Origin: Leifsonia williamsii
Lineage (GTDB): Bacteria; Actinomycetota; Actinomycetes; Actinomycetales; Microbacteriaceae
Assembly: GCF_030433685.1 (NCBI RefSeq)
Contig: NZ_JAROCF010000001.1
Coordinates: forward strand, 3,348,001-3,412,000
Length of the DNA: 64,000 bases
Direction: 5' to 3'
A model generated the notes under the pieces. That model saw only the letters and a list, made by a program, of their open reading frames with translations. It made no database searches and was not told where the DNA came from. Position 1 is the stretch's first letter. The number at the start of each line of letters is the position of its first letter. Positions 16,070-24,211 of the stretch are shown here, in pieces. The position numbers and the translations under genes are program-made.

Positions 16070-16940
16070 GCCGCAGGCGCTCTGCCGCCCCCGCGGCGAT
16101 CGCCTCGGCGACCGCGCTCAGAGCGGACGAGCGCAGCGACCACTGGTGCCAGTACAGCGGCACGTCGACCGCGCCCTCCGCATCCAGGACCACCAGGCGA
16201 CCGTCGGCGACGAGCTCGTCGGCCTGCAGGTCGGGCAGCATCCCCCAGCCGAGCCCGAGCAGGGCCGCGGTCACGAACTGCGTGGACGCGGGCACGTAGT
16301 GGCGCGGCGGCCTGGCTCCGGGCGTGAACCGATCGAGGTAGCGGTCCTGCAGCGCGTCCTTGCGGTCGAAGACGAGCATCGGGGCGACCGCGGCGGCCTC
16401 CGGCGTCCACCCCTCCGGGGCCCAGCGCTCGACGAAGGCCGGACTCGCCGCGGCCCGGTAGGTCATCGACCCGAGCGGGGACACCGTGCAGCCCTGCACC
16501 GGCTCGGGGTCGGAGCTGATCGCGGCCATCGCCGTGCCGTCGCGCAGGCGGTCGAGCGTGTGCTCCTGGTCGTCCAGGGTGATGTCGAAGGCGAGGCCCG
16601 GCACCGTGGCGAGCGCCGGCAGCGCCCAGGTGGCGAGCGAGTCGGCGTTGATGACGAGCGGGATGCCCGCGGTCGCGCCCACCTCCCCCGCCAGCTCGGC
16701 CGCGGCCTCCGCCTCCAGCAGGGCGAGCTGCCGGGCGAGGCGCAGCAGCACGCTCCCCGCCTCCGTCGGCTCGATCGGCTTGCTGCGGCGCAGCAGCACG
16801 CGGCCGCTCTGCTCCTCGAGGGCGCGGACGCGCTGGCTGACCGCCGATGGCGTGATGTGCAGCGCGGCGGCGGCCCGGTCGAAGGTGCCGTGGTCGACGG
16901 CGGCCGCCAGGGTGCGGAGGTGCTCGGCGTTCGCTTCCAT
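16008..16940 (-). CDS. lysG: LysR-family regulator LysG/ArgP
   Basis: A 310-residue LysR-type regulator: N-terminal HTH (FDRAAAALHITPSAVSQRVRALE, about 18-42) and a substrate-binding domain with ArgP hallmarks (NADSLATWALPAL, LDDQEHT, YVPASTQF, GLGWGMLP). LysG activates the lysine/arginine exporter gene lysE. Normally the two are divergent neighbours; here a phosphoesterase gene separates lysG from lysE by 3 kb. The C-terminal Arg/Pro-rich tail overlaps the convergent aminotransferase gene and may be an unconserved extension. Confidence 0.9.
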   Translation of the reverse strand: MEANAEHLRTLAAAVDHGTFDRAAAALHITPSAVSQRVRALEEQSGRVLLRRSKPIEPTEAGSVLLRLARQLALLEAEAAAELAGEVGATAGIPLVINADSLATWALPALATVPGLAFDITLDDQEHTLDRLRDGTAMAAISSDPEPVQGCTVSPLGSMTYRAAASPAFVERWAPEGWTPEAAAVAPMLVFDRKDALQDRYLDRFTPGARPPRHYVPASTQFVTAALLGLGWGMLPDLQADELVADGRLVVLDAEGAVDVPLYWHQWSLRSSALSAVAEAIAAGAAERLRPTASRAPGRARPRSGRRSPA

Positions 16941-17135
16941 CGACAGCGATGCTAACGGTCGGGGCGGTTCATGAACCAGGCTGATGGAGGTTGCGGGCAG
17001 GGAAACAGCACGTCACGGAAGGGTCCGCTGCCGTTCACGGACGGGTCACAGCGGATGCCTAGCGTTATGAAGTCTCTCAGGAACCTGAGAGGCCACGCAG
17101 ACCGATCCCCCGATCGAGAACAGGAATCCTCACCA

Positions 17136-19781
17136 GTGGCATCCCCCTCCCGACGACAGTCCTCGCTGTCCTCCCGCGTGCGTCGCACGGTCGCCGCGGC
17201 GACGCTCGGCGCGCTCGGCCTCACCGCCGCGGTCGCCGCGACCGCCGTGCCCGCCAGCGCGGCGCCGGCCCCCGCGGCCGGCGACCTGGGCTCGCGCTTC
17301 ACGCTCGCGGTGCTCCCCGACACGCAGTTCTACTCCCGCTACTCCGCGGACCAGTTCACGCCGCGCTACGGCACCGACCCGTTCGCCGTGCAGACCGACT
17401 GGCTCACGAAGAACGCCGACGCGCTCCAGATCCCGTTCGTCACCCACCTCGGTGACGTCGTGGACCAGGTCCACAGGGACGTGGAGTGGCAGGCCGCCGA
17501 CCGGGCGATCCAGACGCTCGACGACGCGAAGCTCCCCTACTCGATCCTCGCGGGTAACCACGACGTGCGGAACAGCAACGACAACCTCTACGACGACCAG
17601 TACAACCTGGCGAACGAGCCGTTCCTGAAGTGGTTCGGCGCCGGCCGCGCGGCCGGGGTGTCGACGTTCGAGGGCAGCGACCCGACCGGGTTCAACCAGT
17701 TCCACATCTTCGAGGCCGACGGGCAGCAGTACCTCGTGCTCGCCCTGTCGTGGCGCGCGTCCGACGCGACCCTCGCGTGGGCGAACCAGGTGCTGAAGGA
17801 CCACCCGACGCTGCCGGCCATCCTCACCACCCACCAGGTGATCAACATCGCCGCCGACGGGGAGACGCCGCTCGAGACCGACTACGGTCTGCGGCTCTGG
17901 GACAAGCTGATCCGGTCGAACGACCAGATCTTCCTCACCCTCAACGGCCACTTCCACGGCGCCTCCCGGCTGACCAAGACGAACGACTTCGGCCACGCCG
18001 TGACCGAGGTCGTCATCGACTACCAGATGGCGTACGAGGGCGGCGACGGCTACCTCGGGCTGTACGAGTTCGACCTCACGAACGACCGGATCAACGTGCA
18101 GACCGCCTCGCCGTGGGTGAAGTTCAAGCCGCAGGACGCGCTGACCCGCTACGACCAGCTCTTCCAGGAGGGGCCGCAGCAGCAGTTCAGCATCCCGATC
18201 GACTTCTCGGAGCGGTTCAAGGGCTTCGCGCCGGACTTCGCGGCCGGCCCCGCCGACACGCCATCGCTCGCGCAGAAGGCCCGCAGCATCCTGGAGGACG
18301 GCTTCACCGGGCCCGACCCCATCTCGACCGAGTTCCCGGGCGCCACGGCCGACTTCCCCGAGGTCGACGGCACGCTCGCCCACTGGCGATTCAACGGCGT
18401 GAAGGGCACCGTCGGCACTGAGACCGTGATCGAGGACGTCGCCGGCGACAACGACCTGCACCGCGCCGACCCCGCGGCCACCAACTCGGTCGGCACAACG
18501 CTGGAGGATGTGACCGTCGCGTCCGGCGACGTCCACGGCTACTCCTCCGACGGCTCGGCGGCGTGCTTCGCGAACTCCAGCGGCTCGCGGTACAGCTACC
18601 TGACGACGGCGGCGGACGCCCCCGTCAACGACGCCGACCTCTCGAAGGGCTTCACCATCGAGACGTTCGTCAAGATGGACGCGTCGTGGGACGCGGCGGC
18701 CAACGGCTGGTCCAAGTTCCTCGTGCACACCGGCAACCGCTCGCGCATCGACGGCTTCGCGCAGACGCCGTGGGACTACACCGCGTCGCCGACGGCGCTC
18801 GGCATCTCGAACCTCCGCGAGTTCCAGTGGACGGGCGTGCCGCAGGACCCGACCAAGGGCGACCGCACGGCCTGGTCGGGTGAGATCATGCCCGGCGCGT
18901 GGTCGCACGTCGCGATCGTCGGCGAGGAGGACGGCACGCTGACCATGTACGTGGACGGCGCCCCGGTGCTCCGCAACACCAGCGACGCCCTCGGCCTCGC
19001 CGCCAACCCGCACATGCCGTGGATCATCGGCGCGGACTGGGTGGACGACGCGGCCCGCAACGGCTGGAACGGCTGCGTCGGCGAGACCCGCATCATCGAC
19101 CACGCGACCGGGCCGGACGAGTGGCTGACCGCGCGCGCCGACCTGACCGGGCTGACGCTGACCGGCGCCCCGACGGGCCAGCTGCCCGCCGGCAGCACGG
19201 TCGCCGCGCTGTCGGGCACGGGCCTCCCCGGCGCGACCGTGACGGTGCGTCCGGCGGGTGCTGCTGCCGCCGCCGTGGCCGCCACGGACGTCGACGCGGC
19301 CCGTGCGGCGGTCGCCGTGGCGGAGACCACGGCCCTCGCCGCCGACGCCTCCGCCACCGCGGTGGTGGGCGACGACGGGAAGTGGACGGCCCGTTTCGCG
19401 CAGCCGCTGACCGCCGGATCGTACGATCTGGCCGTGGCGCAGTCCCTGGGGACGCGCTCCGCGGACCCTGCCCGGGTGACCTTCTCGATCGCGGCCGCGC
19501 CCGGTGAGGTTCCGCCGGGCGAGACGCCGCCCGGCCAGACCCCGCCCGGCCAGACGCCGCCCGGCGGCGAGGTGCCCGGCGGCCAGGTGCCCGGAGGGGA
19601 CGCGCCCGGAGGCGACGAGTCCGGCACGGACGACCCGGCGACCGCCGACCCGGCGGCCTCCGCGCAGGACGAGCTGGCCTCTACCGGTTCGGACCTCGTG
19701 CTGCCGGCGATCCTGGCCCTGCTCGCCCTGGTCGCGGGTGGTGCCGGCGTGATTCTGGCACGCCGCCGTCGCAGCGCCTGA
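17136..19781 (+). CDS. Secreted calcineurin-like phosphoesterase with LamG domain and LAxTG cell-wall anchor
   Basis: An 881-residue exported protein. After a signal peptide (cleavage near ASAAPA) comes a metallophosphoesterase domain with all motifs: VLPDTQ, HLGDVVDQ, AGNHD, TTHQ and NGHFHG. A concanavalin-like LamG domain follows (about residues 385-640: GFTIETFVKMD, WSHVAIVGEEDGTLTMYVDG), then an Ala-rich spacer, Pro/Gly repeats (PPGQT, PGG) and a sorting signal LASTG, membrane helix and RRRR. LAxTG suits class E sortase. GTG 17136 has AGGAA nine bases upstream and gives a normal signal peptide; ATG 17067 would overlap the likely promoter. Confidence 0.9.
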   Translation: MASPSRRQSSLSSRVRRTVAAATLGALGLTAAVAATAVPASAAPAPAAGDLGSRFTLAVLPDTQFYSRYSADQFTPRYGTDPFAVQTDWLTKNADALQIPFVTHLGDVVDQVHRDVEWQAADRAIQTLDDAKLPYSILAGNHDVRNSNDNLYDDQYNLANEPFLKWFGAGRAAGVSTFEGSDPTGFNQFHIFEADGQQYLVLALSWRASDATLAWANQVLKDHPTLPAILTTHQVINIAADGETPLETDYGLRLWDKLIRSNDQIFLTLNGHFHGASRLTKTNDFGHAVTEVVIDYQMAYEGGDGYLGLYEFDLTNDRINVQTASPWVKFKPQDALTRYDQLFQEGPQQQFSIPIDFSERFKGFAPDFAAGPADTPSLAQKARSILEDGFTGPDPISTEFPGATADFPEVDGTLAHWRFNGVKGTVGTETVIEDVAGDNDLHRADPAATNSVGTTLEDVTVASGDVHGYSSDGSAACFANSSGSRYSYLTTAADAPVNDADLSKGFTIETFVKMDASWDAAANGWSKFLVHTGNRSRIDGFAQTPWDYTASPTALGISNLREFQWTGVPQDPTKGDRTAWSGEIMPGAWSHVAIVGEEDGTLTMYVDGAPVLRNTSDALGLAANPHMPWIIGADWVDDAARNGWNGCVGETRIIDHATGPDEWLTARADLTGLTLTGAPTGQLPAGSTVAALSGTGLPGATVTVRPAGAAAAAVAATDVDAARAAVAVAETTALAADASATAVVGDDGKWTARFAQPLTAGSYDLAVAQSLGTRSADPARVTFSIAAAPGEVPPGETPPGQTPPGQTPPGGEVPGGQVPGGDAPGGDESGTDDPATADPAASAQDELASTGSDLVLPAILALLALVAGGAGVILARRRRSA

Positions 19782-19792
19782 GGCATGAGCAC

Positions 19793-19826
19793 AGGAGGCC
19801 GTCCCGGTTCGCCGGGGCGGCCTCCT
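19793..19826 (+). terminator. Rho-independent terminator after the phosphoesterase
   Basis: A 15-bp GC-rich stem, AGGAGGCCGTCCCGG against CCGGGGCGGCCTCCT with one T-G pair, around a TTCG loop, followed by TTCCG. It lies 12 bases past the stop codon. Confidence 0.8.
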
Positions 19827-19912
19827 TCCGTGACACGATCTTTAGAGCAGCTGATGCTACGTAAGGAACGTGAGCTGTACTTATGGTAGGTCGCTGCCGT
19901 AGCGTCGAACCG

Positions 19913-20524
19913 ATGTTCAGCAGCACTCTCGGTACGTTCCTGGCCGGCCTCGGCTCCTCCGCCTCCCTCATCGTCGCCATCGGCGCGCAGAACGCGTTCG
20001 TCCTCAGACAGGGGCTGCGCCGGGAGCACGTGCTGCCGATCGTCGCCGTCTGCGTCCTCAGCGATGCGCTGCTGATGGGCGCGGGAGTCGCCGGGATCGG
20101 CGTCCTGGTGAAGAGCGCGCCCGTCGCCCTCGAGATCGTGCGCTGGGCCGGCTTCGCGTTCCTTGTCGGTTACGCCGTCTTCGCCGCGCGCCGGGCCCTG
20201 AAACCGGGCACCCTCACCGCGGGGACGGGAGCCTCCATCTCCCTTCTCGCCGCCGTCGGCACCTGCCTCGCCATCACCTGGCTGAACCCGCATGTGTACC
20301 TCGACACGGTCCTGCTGATCGGCTCCCTGTCGGCGGCGCACGGCGACCCGGGCCGCTGGGTGTTCGGCGCTGGAGCCGCGACCGCGAGCCTGCTCTGGTT
20401 CACCCTCCTGGGCTATGGCGCCCGCCTGGCGGCGCCGGTGTTCGCCCGCCCGGTGGCCTGGCGCGTGCTCGACGCGGGCATCGCCGTGCTGATGCTGGTG
20501 CTGGCGGTGCTGCTGGTCGTCTGA
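19913..20524 (+). CDS. lysE: LysE-family amino-acid exporter
   Basis: A 203-residue, six-helix membrane exporter for basic amino acids. Family signatures are GAQNAFVLRQGLRREHVLP near the N-terminus (read in two parts) and WLNPHVYLDT near residue 125. The ATG at 19913 follows TAGCGT (19900-19905) by seven bases, indicating leaderless initiation. The 80 bases upstream hold an imperfect GTAAG...CTTAT dyad, a candidate LysG site. It is separated from lysG by the phosphoesterase gene. Confidence 0.92.
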   Translation: MFSSTLGTFLAGLGSSASLIVAIGAQNAFVLRQGLRREHVLPIVAVCVLSDALLMGAGVAGIGVLVKSAPVALEIVRWAGFAFLVGYAVFAARRALKPGTLTAGTGASISLLAAVGTCLAITWLNPHVYLDTVLLIGSLSAAHGDPGRWVFGAGAATASLLWFTLLGYGARLAAPVFARPVAWRVLDAGIAVLMLVLAVLLVV

Positions 20525-20533
20525 GACAACGGC

Positions 20534-21664
20534 TCAAAGAGCGGAGGTGCTCAGCCACGACCGACGGGTGTTGGCGTCATGCAGGACGACGTGAATGAAC
20601 GGTGCTATCCGCCCCCGCTCGGCTGGGTCCGCAAACTCGAGGAACTTGTCGCGAACATCGTCTGCACTGAGCCGATCGGCACCTCCGTTGAACCAGTACA
20701 GGATCAGCTCGGGCGAATATGACGGCATACCGTCCTCACGCTGGCGGTCCTGACCGAGATGGTCGGCAATGTTCTTCCACCACCACTTGTCGGACTCGCC
20801 AAGCGAACAGCCGAAGACGATGAACAACTCCGTGTCGTCGAAGAGGTGGCGGTACCGGAGGTCGTTCTGCGCCCAGAAAGGCTTCGCCAGCCTGAGGGCA
20901 GGATCTTGGTTACCGCGAACACTATTGGGCATGTCGATCCCGAACAGGAGTGAACGCGGGATGCTCTGATGGCCGTGGGGGTGAACGACCTCCGACGTGA
21001 CATAGGAGTAGAAGATGTCTCCCCAGTCTCGTTCAGACGCACCTGGGTCAATCTTGAAGTGGAAGTTGCGGTCCACCGTCTTGTAGGGCCGTGGGTCGAA
21101 CTGAACCTGGTCCAGGTAGACGAAGTCGTCGAGCAAAGACGTGTAGTTGAAGTTGATGAACAAGAAGTTGAACACGTCGAAGTTCCGGATGCCCTTCGGA
21201 AACCGGAGCGAGGCATACTCCGCCGGTTCGAGGTCACCCAAGAACTCCTGCAGCGAAGTGACCGCTGCCCCCGCCTTCATCGAGTCGGCGCCGAGGCGCA
21301 CGAGTAGCGACGCCGGGACGGCGAGTTCCAAGAACTGGGAGAATTGCTCTTGGATGCGCCTCAGCGCGTCGGCCAGATCGATGGCTCGCGTCCGGTCGGC
21401 TCGGAGCATGCCCTCCACGGCCGCCTCGACGTCGCTCCAGTTCTTCTCATCTGCGTCCCGGAGCCGCTCCATCTCACGAAGGATCGGGTTGGACGGGTCA
21501 AAGGACCGCAATTTCAAGAAGTAGTAGAAGCTGGTGTACCGCGTGTCCACCGGCATCGCGTAGTCGTCGGCTACCTGGAGGTCGAACCCGTTACCGACGA
21601 AAGCCATGATGTTGTGCTGCATCTGTGAAGCGTCGAACAATTTCGTGTAATCCCGATGACCCAT
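20534..21664 (-). CDS. AbiH-family abortive-infection protein
   Basis: A 376-residue cytoplasmic protein of the AbiH family (phage abortive infection). Hallmarks are FVGNGFDL (residues 22-29), RYTSF, INFNYTSLLDD, VHPHGH, a GIDMPN segment and the nucleotide-fold motif FIVFGCSLGESD, which recalls SIR2-like NAD-binding folds. ATG 21664 has AAGGAAA at proper spacing. GC is lower than the neighbours, suggesting transfer. It lies between lysE and a tRNA-Ala region, with a 16-C run about 100 bp upstream of its start. Confidence 0.88.
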   Translation of the reverse strand: MGHRDYTKLFDASQMQHNIMAFVGNGFDLQVADDYAMPVDTRYTSFYYFLKLRSFDPSNPILREMERLRDADEKNWSDVEAAVEGMLRADRTRAIDLADALRRIQEQFSQFLELAVPASLLVRLGADSMKAGAAVTSLQEFLGDLEPAEYASLRFPKGIRNFDVFNFLFINFNYTSLLDDFVYLDQVQFDPRPYKTVDRNFHFKIDPGASERDWGDIFYSYVTSEVVHPHGHQSIPRSLLFGIDMPNSVRGNQDPALRLAKPFWAQNDLRYRHLFDDTELFIVFGCSLGESDKWWWKNIADHLGQDRQREDGMPSYSPELILYWFNGGADRLSADDVRDKFLEFADPAERGRIAPFIHVVLHDANTRRSWLSTSAL

Positions 21665-21763
21665 TTGGCGGTTTCCTTCTCACTGGCACCGCCCAGCGCG
21701 GCACTCCGACGCTACAGCCGGACGGCGCTCTGGAAAGCCACACATTATCCCTTGGGCGCGAAT

Positions 21764-21779
21764 CCCCCCCCCCCCCCCC
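21764..21779. repeat. Homopolymer of 16 C
   Basis: An uninterrupted run of 16 cytosines between abiH and the TfoX-like gene, about 100 bp upstream of the abiH start and just after the TfoX stop. Such tracts are slippage-prone and can alter promoter spacing. The length may be misread in some sequencing data. Confidence 0.9.
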
Positions 21780-21782
21780 TCT

Positions 21783-22121
21783 CTAACCGGCCAGGAGCGC
21801 ACTCACGTACGCGTACGCCTCGCGCGCATACCCGCTCCATCCCCCTGGCGTCTCGGCCGGCAGCGCCACCCACTCCTTCATCGTGCGCGTGCCCATGGTG
21901 ACGTCGCCGGCGACGCCCGCTGCCATCAGCGCTACCGCCCGTTCGCGCGGCAGCTTCACGATGAGCCGGTCGCCGTGGCCGAGGAACGCGAAGATCTTGC
22001 CGTCGACACGGAGGCCGGGGCTGCGGAACATCGTGCCGAAGCGCACCCGCGGGTCGTCCGCGTACTCCGCCGCCAGCGCGTCGAGCGCCTCCCGGCCGGC
22101 CGTCGCCTCATCCACGAGCAC
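21783..22121 (-). CDS. TfoX/Sxy N-terminal-domain protein
   Basis: A 112-residue protein. RFGTMFRSPGLRVDGKIFAF and RLIVKLPRERA match the TfoX N-terminal alpha/beta fold, found in the E. coli competence regulator Sxy and in many free-standing proteins of unknown role. The GTG at 22121 or the GTG two codons on (22115) can start it; a TACATT box six bases before the latter favours leaderless initiation there. It is followed at once by the 16-C run. No competence genes are nearby. Confidence 0.75.
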   Translation of the reverse strand: MLVDEATAGREALDALAAEYADDPRVRFGTMFRSPGLRVDGKIFAFLGHGDRLIVKLPRERAVALMAAGVAGDVTMGTRTMKEWVALPAETPGGWSGYAREAYAYVSALLAG

Positions 22122-22140
22122 AATGTAGAGCCCCGAAACG

Positions 22141-22172
22141 CCGGAAGGCCACCCTCTCGGGTGGCCTTCCGG
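22141..22172 (-). terminator. Terminator downstream of tRNA-Ala
   Basis: A 14-bp perfect stem (CCGGAAGGCCACCC with GGGTGGCCTTCCGG) and a TCTC loop, eight bases past the tRNA 3' end in its direction of transcription. Confidence 0.8.
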
Positions 22173-22179
22173 ACTTGCC

Positions 22180-22255
22180 TGGTGGAGCTAAGGAGATTCG
22201 AACTCCTGACCTCTTCGATGCGAACGAAGCGCGCTACCAACTGCGCCATAGCCCC
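22180..22255 (-). tRNA. tRNA-Ala (anticodon CGC)
   Basis: A 76-base cloverleaf with encoded CCA. The acceptor stem is GGGGCTA/TAGCTCC, the D-arm contains AGTTGGTAGCGC, the anticodon stem CTTCG encloses the loop TTCGCAT, and the T-arm has GTTCGAAT. Anticodon CGC reads GCG. The 3' end faces abiH and the C-run, so it is a potential integration site for that region. Confidence 0.95.
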
Positions 22256-22313
22256 GGGGAACTGCTTAGAAACAATAGCACCCGAACGGGTCCAGATCGA
22301 AATCGAGCACCGC

Positions 22314-23423
22314 TCAGCTCGCGGCCCGGCGGCGACGGAGCACGGCGTCGAGGTCGAGAGCGCGGTCGTCCATCCCGTCGACGATGCCCATGCTCGCGTA
22401 GCGGCTCGGCGCCTCCACGACCGGGGCAGCAGCGACGGGAGCAGCGGGTGCGGCGGCCGAGGCGACGGGCGCCTCCGCAACGCCGGCAGCGGCAGCGGGC
22501 GCCGCCGCGACCGGGCGCAGCGGCACAGGCGCGGGCGCGGCAGGAGCGACCTCCGCGGCCTTCCGCTCGAAGTCCGCGCGGGCCGCGGCCCGGCGCAGCT
22601 CGGTGGCGGCGTCGATCGACGCCATGGCGGCGGCGGCCACGGTGCCCGGAGAGAGGTGCAGCGGCTTCGGCAGGGGCTGCGGCGTCCAGCTCTGCCGCAG
22701 GCGCTCCTGCACCGGGAGGTCGTGCTGGGCGTCGTCGTACAGCTCCGGCGCGGGAGGCGAGTACGGCGCGACGATGGACGCCGCGGGCACGGCCTCCTGC
22801 GGACGCGCCAGACGGGTCAGCATCCCGACCGACGCGACGCCGAGCGCGGCCGACAGCGCCGGCACGAGCCAGATGCCGGTCGACGCCATGAGTGCGGTGC
22901 CCCAGGCGACGCCGACGGCGGCGACCACGAGAGCGAGAGTCGAGAGCGAGCGCGCGCGGCGCAGGCGACGGCGGCGCTGCGGGGAGAGTGTGGAGGGGCG
23001 GGTCGCGGCGGCGAGGACGCGTGCGCGCTGCGCAGCGGCGGCCCGGGCGGCGCGCTCGACCGCGATCGCCTCGGCGGCGGCACGCTCCGCCTCCTCGGCG
23101 GCACGACGGCGCTCCTCCGCGATCGCCTGCTCACGGCGGGCATGCGCGGCGGCCTCGGCGCGGGCGACGGCCATGCGCTTCTCCTCCGCCTTGCGCAGGA
23201 TGCGCTGCTGCTCGGCGACCGTGCGCGCCGTCGCCTCCATCCGCACCTCGGCGGGCAGCTCGCTCGTCTCCGCCAGGATGCGCAGCGTCTGCTGCAGCCG
23301 CACGGCGTTGCGCTCCGTCGCGAGGTACTCGCGCCGGCGCAGCCACACCGGGATCAGATAGGCCACCCAGAGGGCGGCCGCGATGGCGACGACCACCCCA
23401 CCGCCCATCACATCCCCGTTCAT
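22314..23423 (-). CDS. sepX: Divisome membrane protein SepX/GlpR
   Basis: A 369-residue membrane protein. The N-terminal segment (about 8-25) followed by WVAYLIPVWLRRREY is the hallmark of SepX (Streptomyces) / GlpR (Corynebacterium), the membrane receptor of the gephyrin-like Glp in cell division. A long Ala/Glu/Arg-rich coiled coil (about 50-140), two more membrane segments (about 160-205) and an Ala/Pro-rich cytoplasmic region follow, ending in DRALDLDAVLRRRR. The neighbours rimJ-like and galU match the conserved context, but the glp gene is missing between them. Confidence 0.85.
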   Translation of the reverse strand: MNGDVMGGGVVVAIAAALWVAYLIPVWLRRREYLATERNAVRLQQTLRILAETSELPAEVRMEATARTVAEQQRILRKAEEKRMAVARAEAAAHARREQAIAEERRRAAEEAERAAAEAIAVERAARAAAAQRARVLAAATRPSTLSPQRRRRLRRARSLSTLALVVAAVGVAWGTALMASTGIWLVPALSAALGVASVGMLTRLARPQEAVPAASIVAPYSPPAPELYDDAQHDLPVQERLRQSWTPQPLPKPLHLSPGTVAAAAMASIDAATELRRAAARADFERKAAEVAPAAPAPVPLRPVAAAPAAAAGVAEAPVASAAAPAAPVAAAPVVEAPSRYASMGIVDGMDDRALDLDAVLRRRRAAS

Positions 23424-23505
23424 GCCTCTACGGTAGAGGCCCGGGGGCGCGCGCCCCCGGCAGTGAACGGGTGTGTCTTCCCCTCAGCGCCCGTGGAGTG
23501 GACGT

Positions 23506-24168
23506 TCAGCGAACGCGCGCCACCGGCAGAGGGTTGGCGGAGGCGGCGCGGTCCTCCGCGGTGATGGTCGCGGCGTCCGCCGGCGCGTTGCCGTCGAGCC
23601 AGCGCCGCAGCACGCCCTGGGTCAGCTCCTCCGAGACGAGGCCGAAGCAGAAGTGGTCGCGCCAGTCGCCGTTGATGTGGATGTAGCGGCGGCGCAGCCC
23701 CTCGTAGCGGAAGCCCAGCTTCTCGACCACGCGGAGGCTCGGGGCGTTCTCGGGCCGGATGCAGATCTCCATCCGGTGCAGGCCGAGCTGGTAGAAGCAG
23801 TAGTCGGTGGCGAGCGCCACCGCGGTCGGCGTGATGTTGTGGCCGGCGAACCGCTCGGCGATCCAGTAGCCGATGGTCGCGCTCGACAGCGACCCGTACG
23901 TGATCGACGACACGTTCAGTTGGCCGGCGAGCTCGCCGTCGTACTCCACGATGAAGGGGAGGCCGTGGCCGGCGCGTGCGTTCGCCAGCAGGGAGCGGAT
24001 GCTCGCCCGCGTGTCGAAGGCTCCCGCCGAGTAGGGGCTCGTCGCCTCCCACTGCCGCAGCCACGAGCGGTTCTCGAGCAGGGAGCGCTCGAGCGCACGT
24101 GCGTCGCGCAGACGGATGGGCCGCAACCCCACCCGGCCCTCGCCGAGCGTGGGGATCACGATCGCCAC
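23506..24168 (-). CDS. GNAT N-acetyltransferase, RimJ-like
   Basis: A 220-residue acetyl-CoA-dependent acetyltransferase. LRPIRLRDARAL opens the fold, the acetyl-CoA loop is weakly visible around IGYWIAERFAGHN, and RPENAPSLRVVEKLGFRYEG is the RimJ/RimL signature. GTG 24168. It is 43 bases after galU and upstream of sepX/glpR, probably in the same operon, as in corynebacteria. The protein target is unknown; ribosomal-protein acetylation is only a family precedent. Confidence 0.88.
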   Translation of the reverse strand: MAIVIPTLGEGRVGLRPIRLRDARALERSLLENRSWLRQWEATSPYSAGAFDTRASIRSLLANARAGHGLPFIVEYDGELAGQLNVSSITYGSLSSATIGYWIAERFAGHNITPTAVALATDYCFYQLGLHRMEICIRPENAPSLRVVEKLGFRYEGLRRRYIHINGDWRDHFCFGLVSEELTQGVLRRWLDGNAPADAATITAEDRAASANPLPVARVR

Positions 24169-24211
24169 GTACTCCTCCTTCGTCGTCTGTCGATCCTCCG
24201 CCGCTGGTGGC

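Noticed and set aside
19505..19600. Short direct repeats that might look like a CRISPR or satellite
   Set aside because: They encode the Pro/Gly wall-spanning repeat of the phosphoesterase in frame; spacers are absent.
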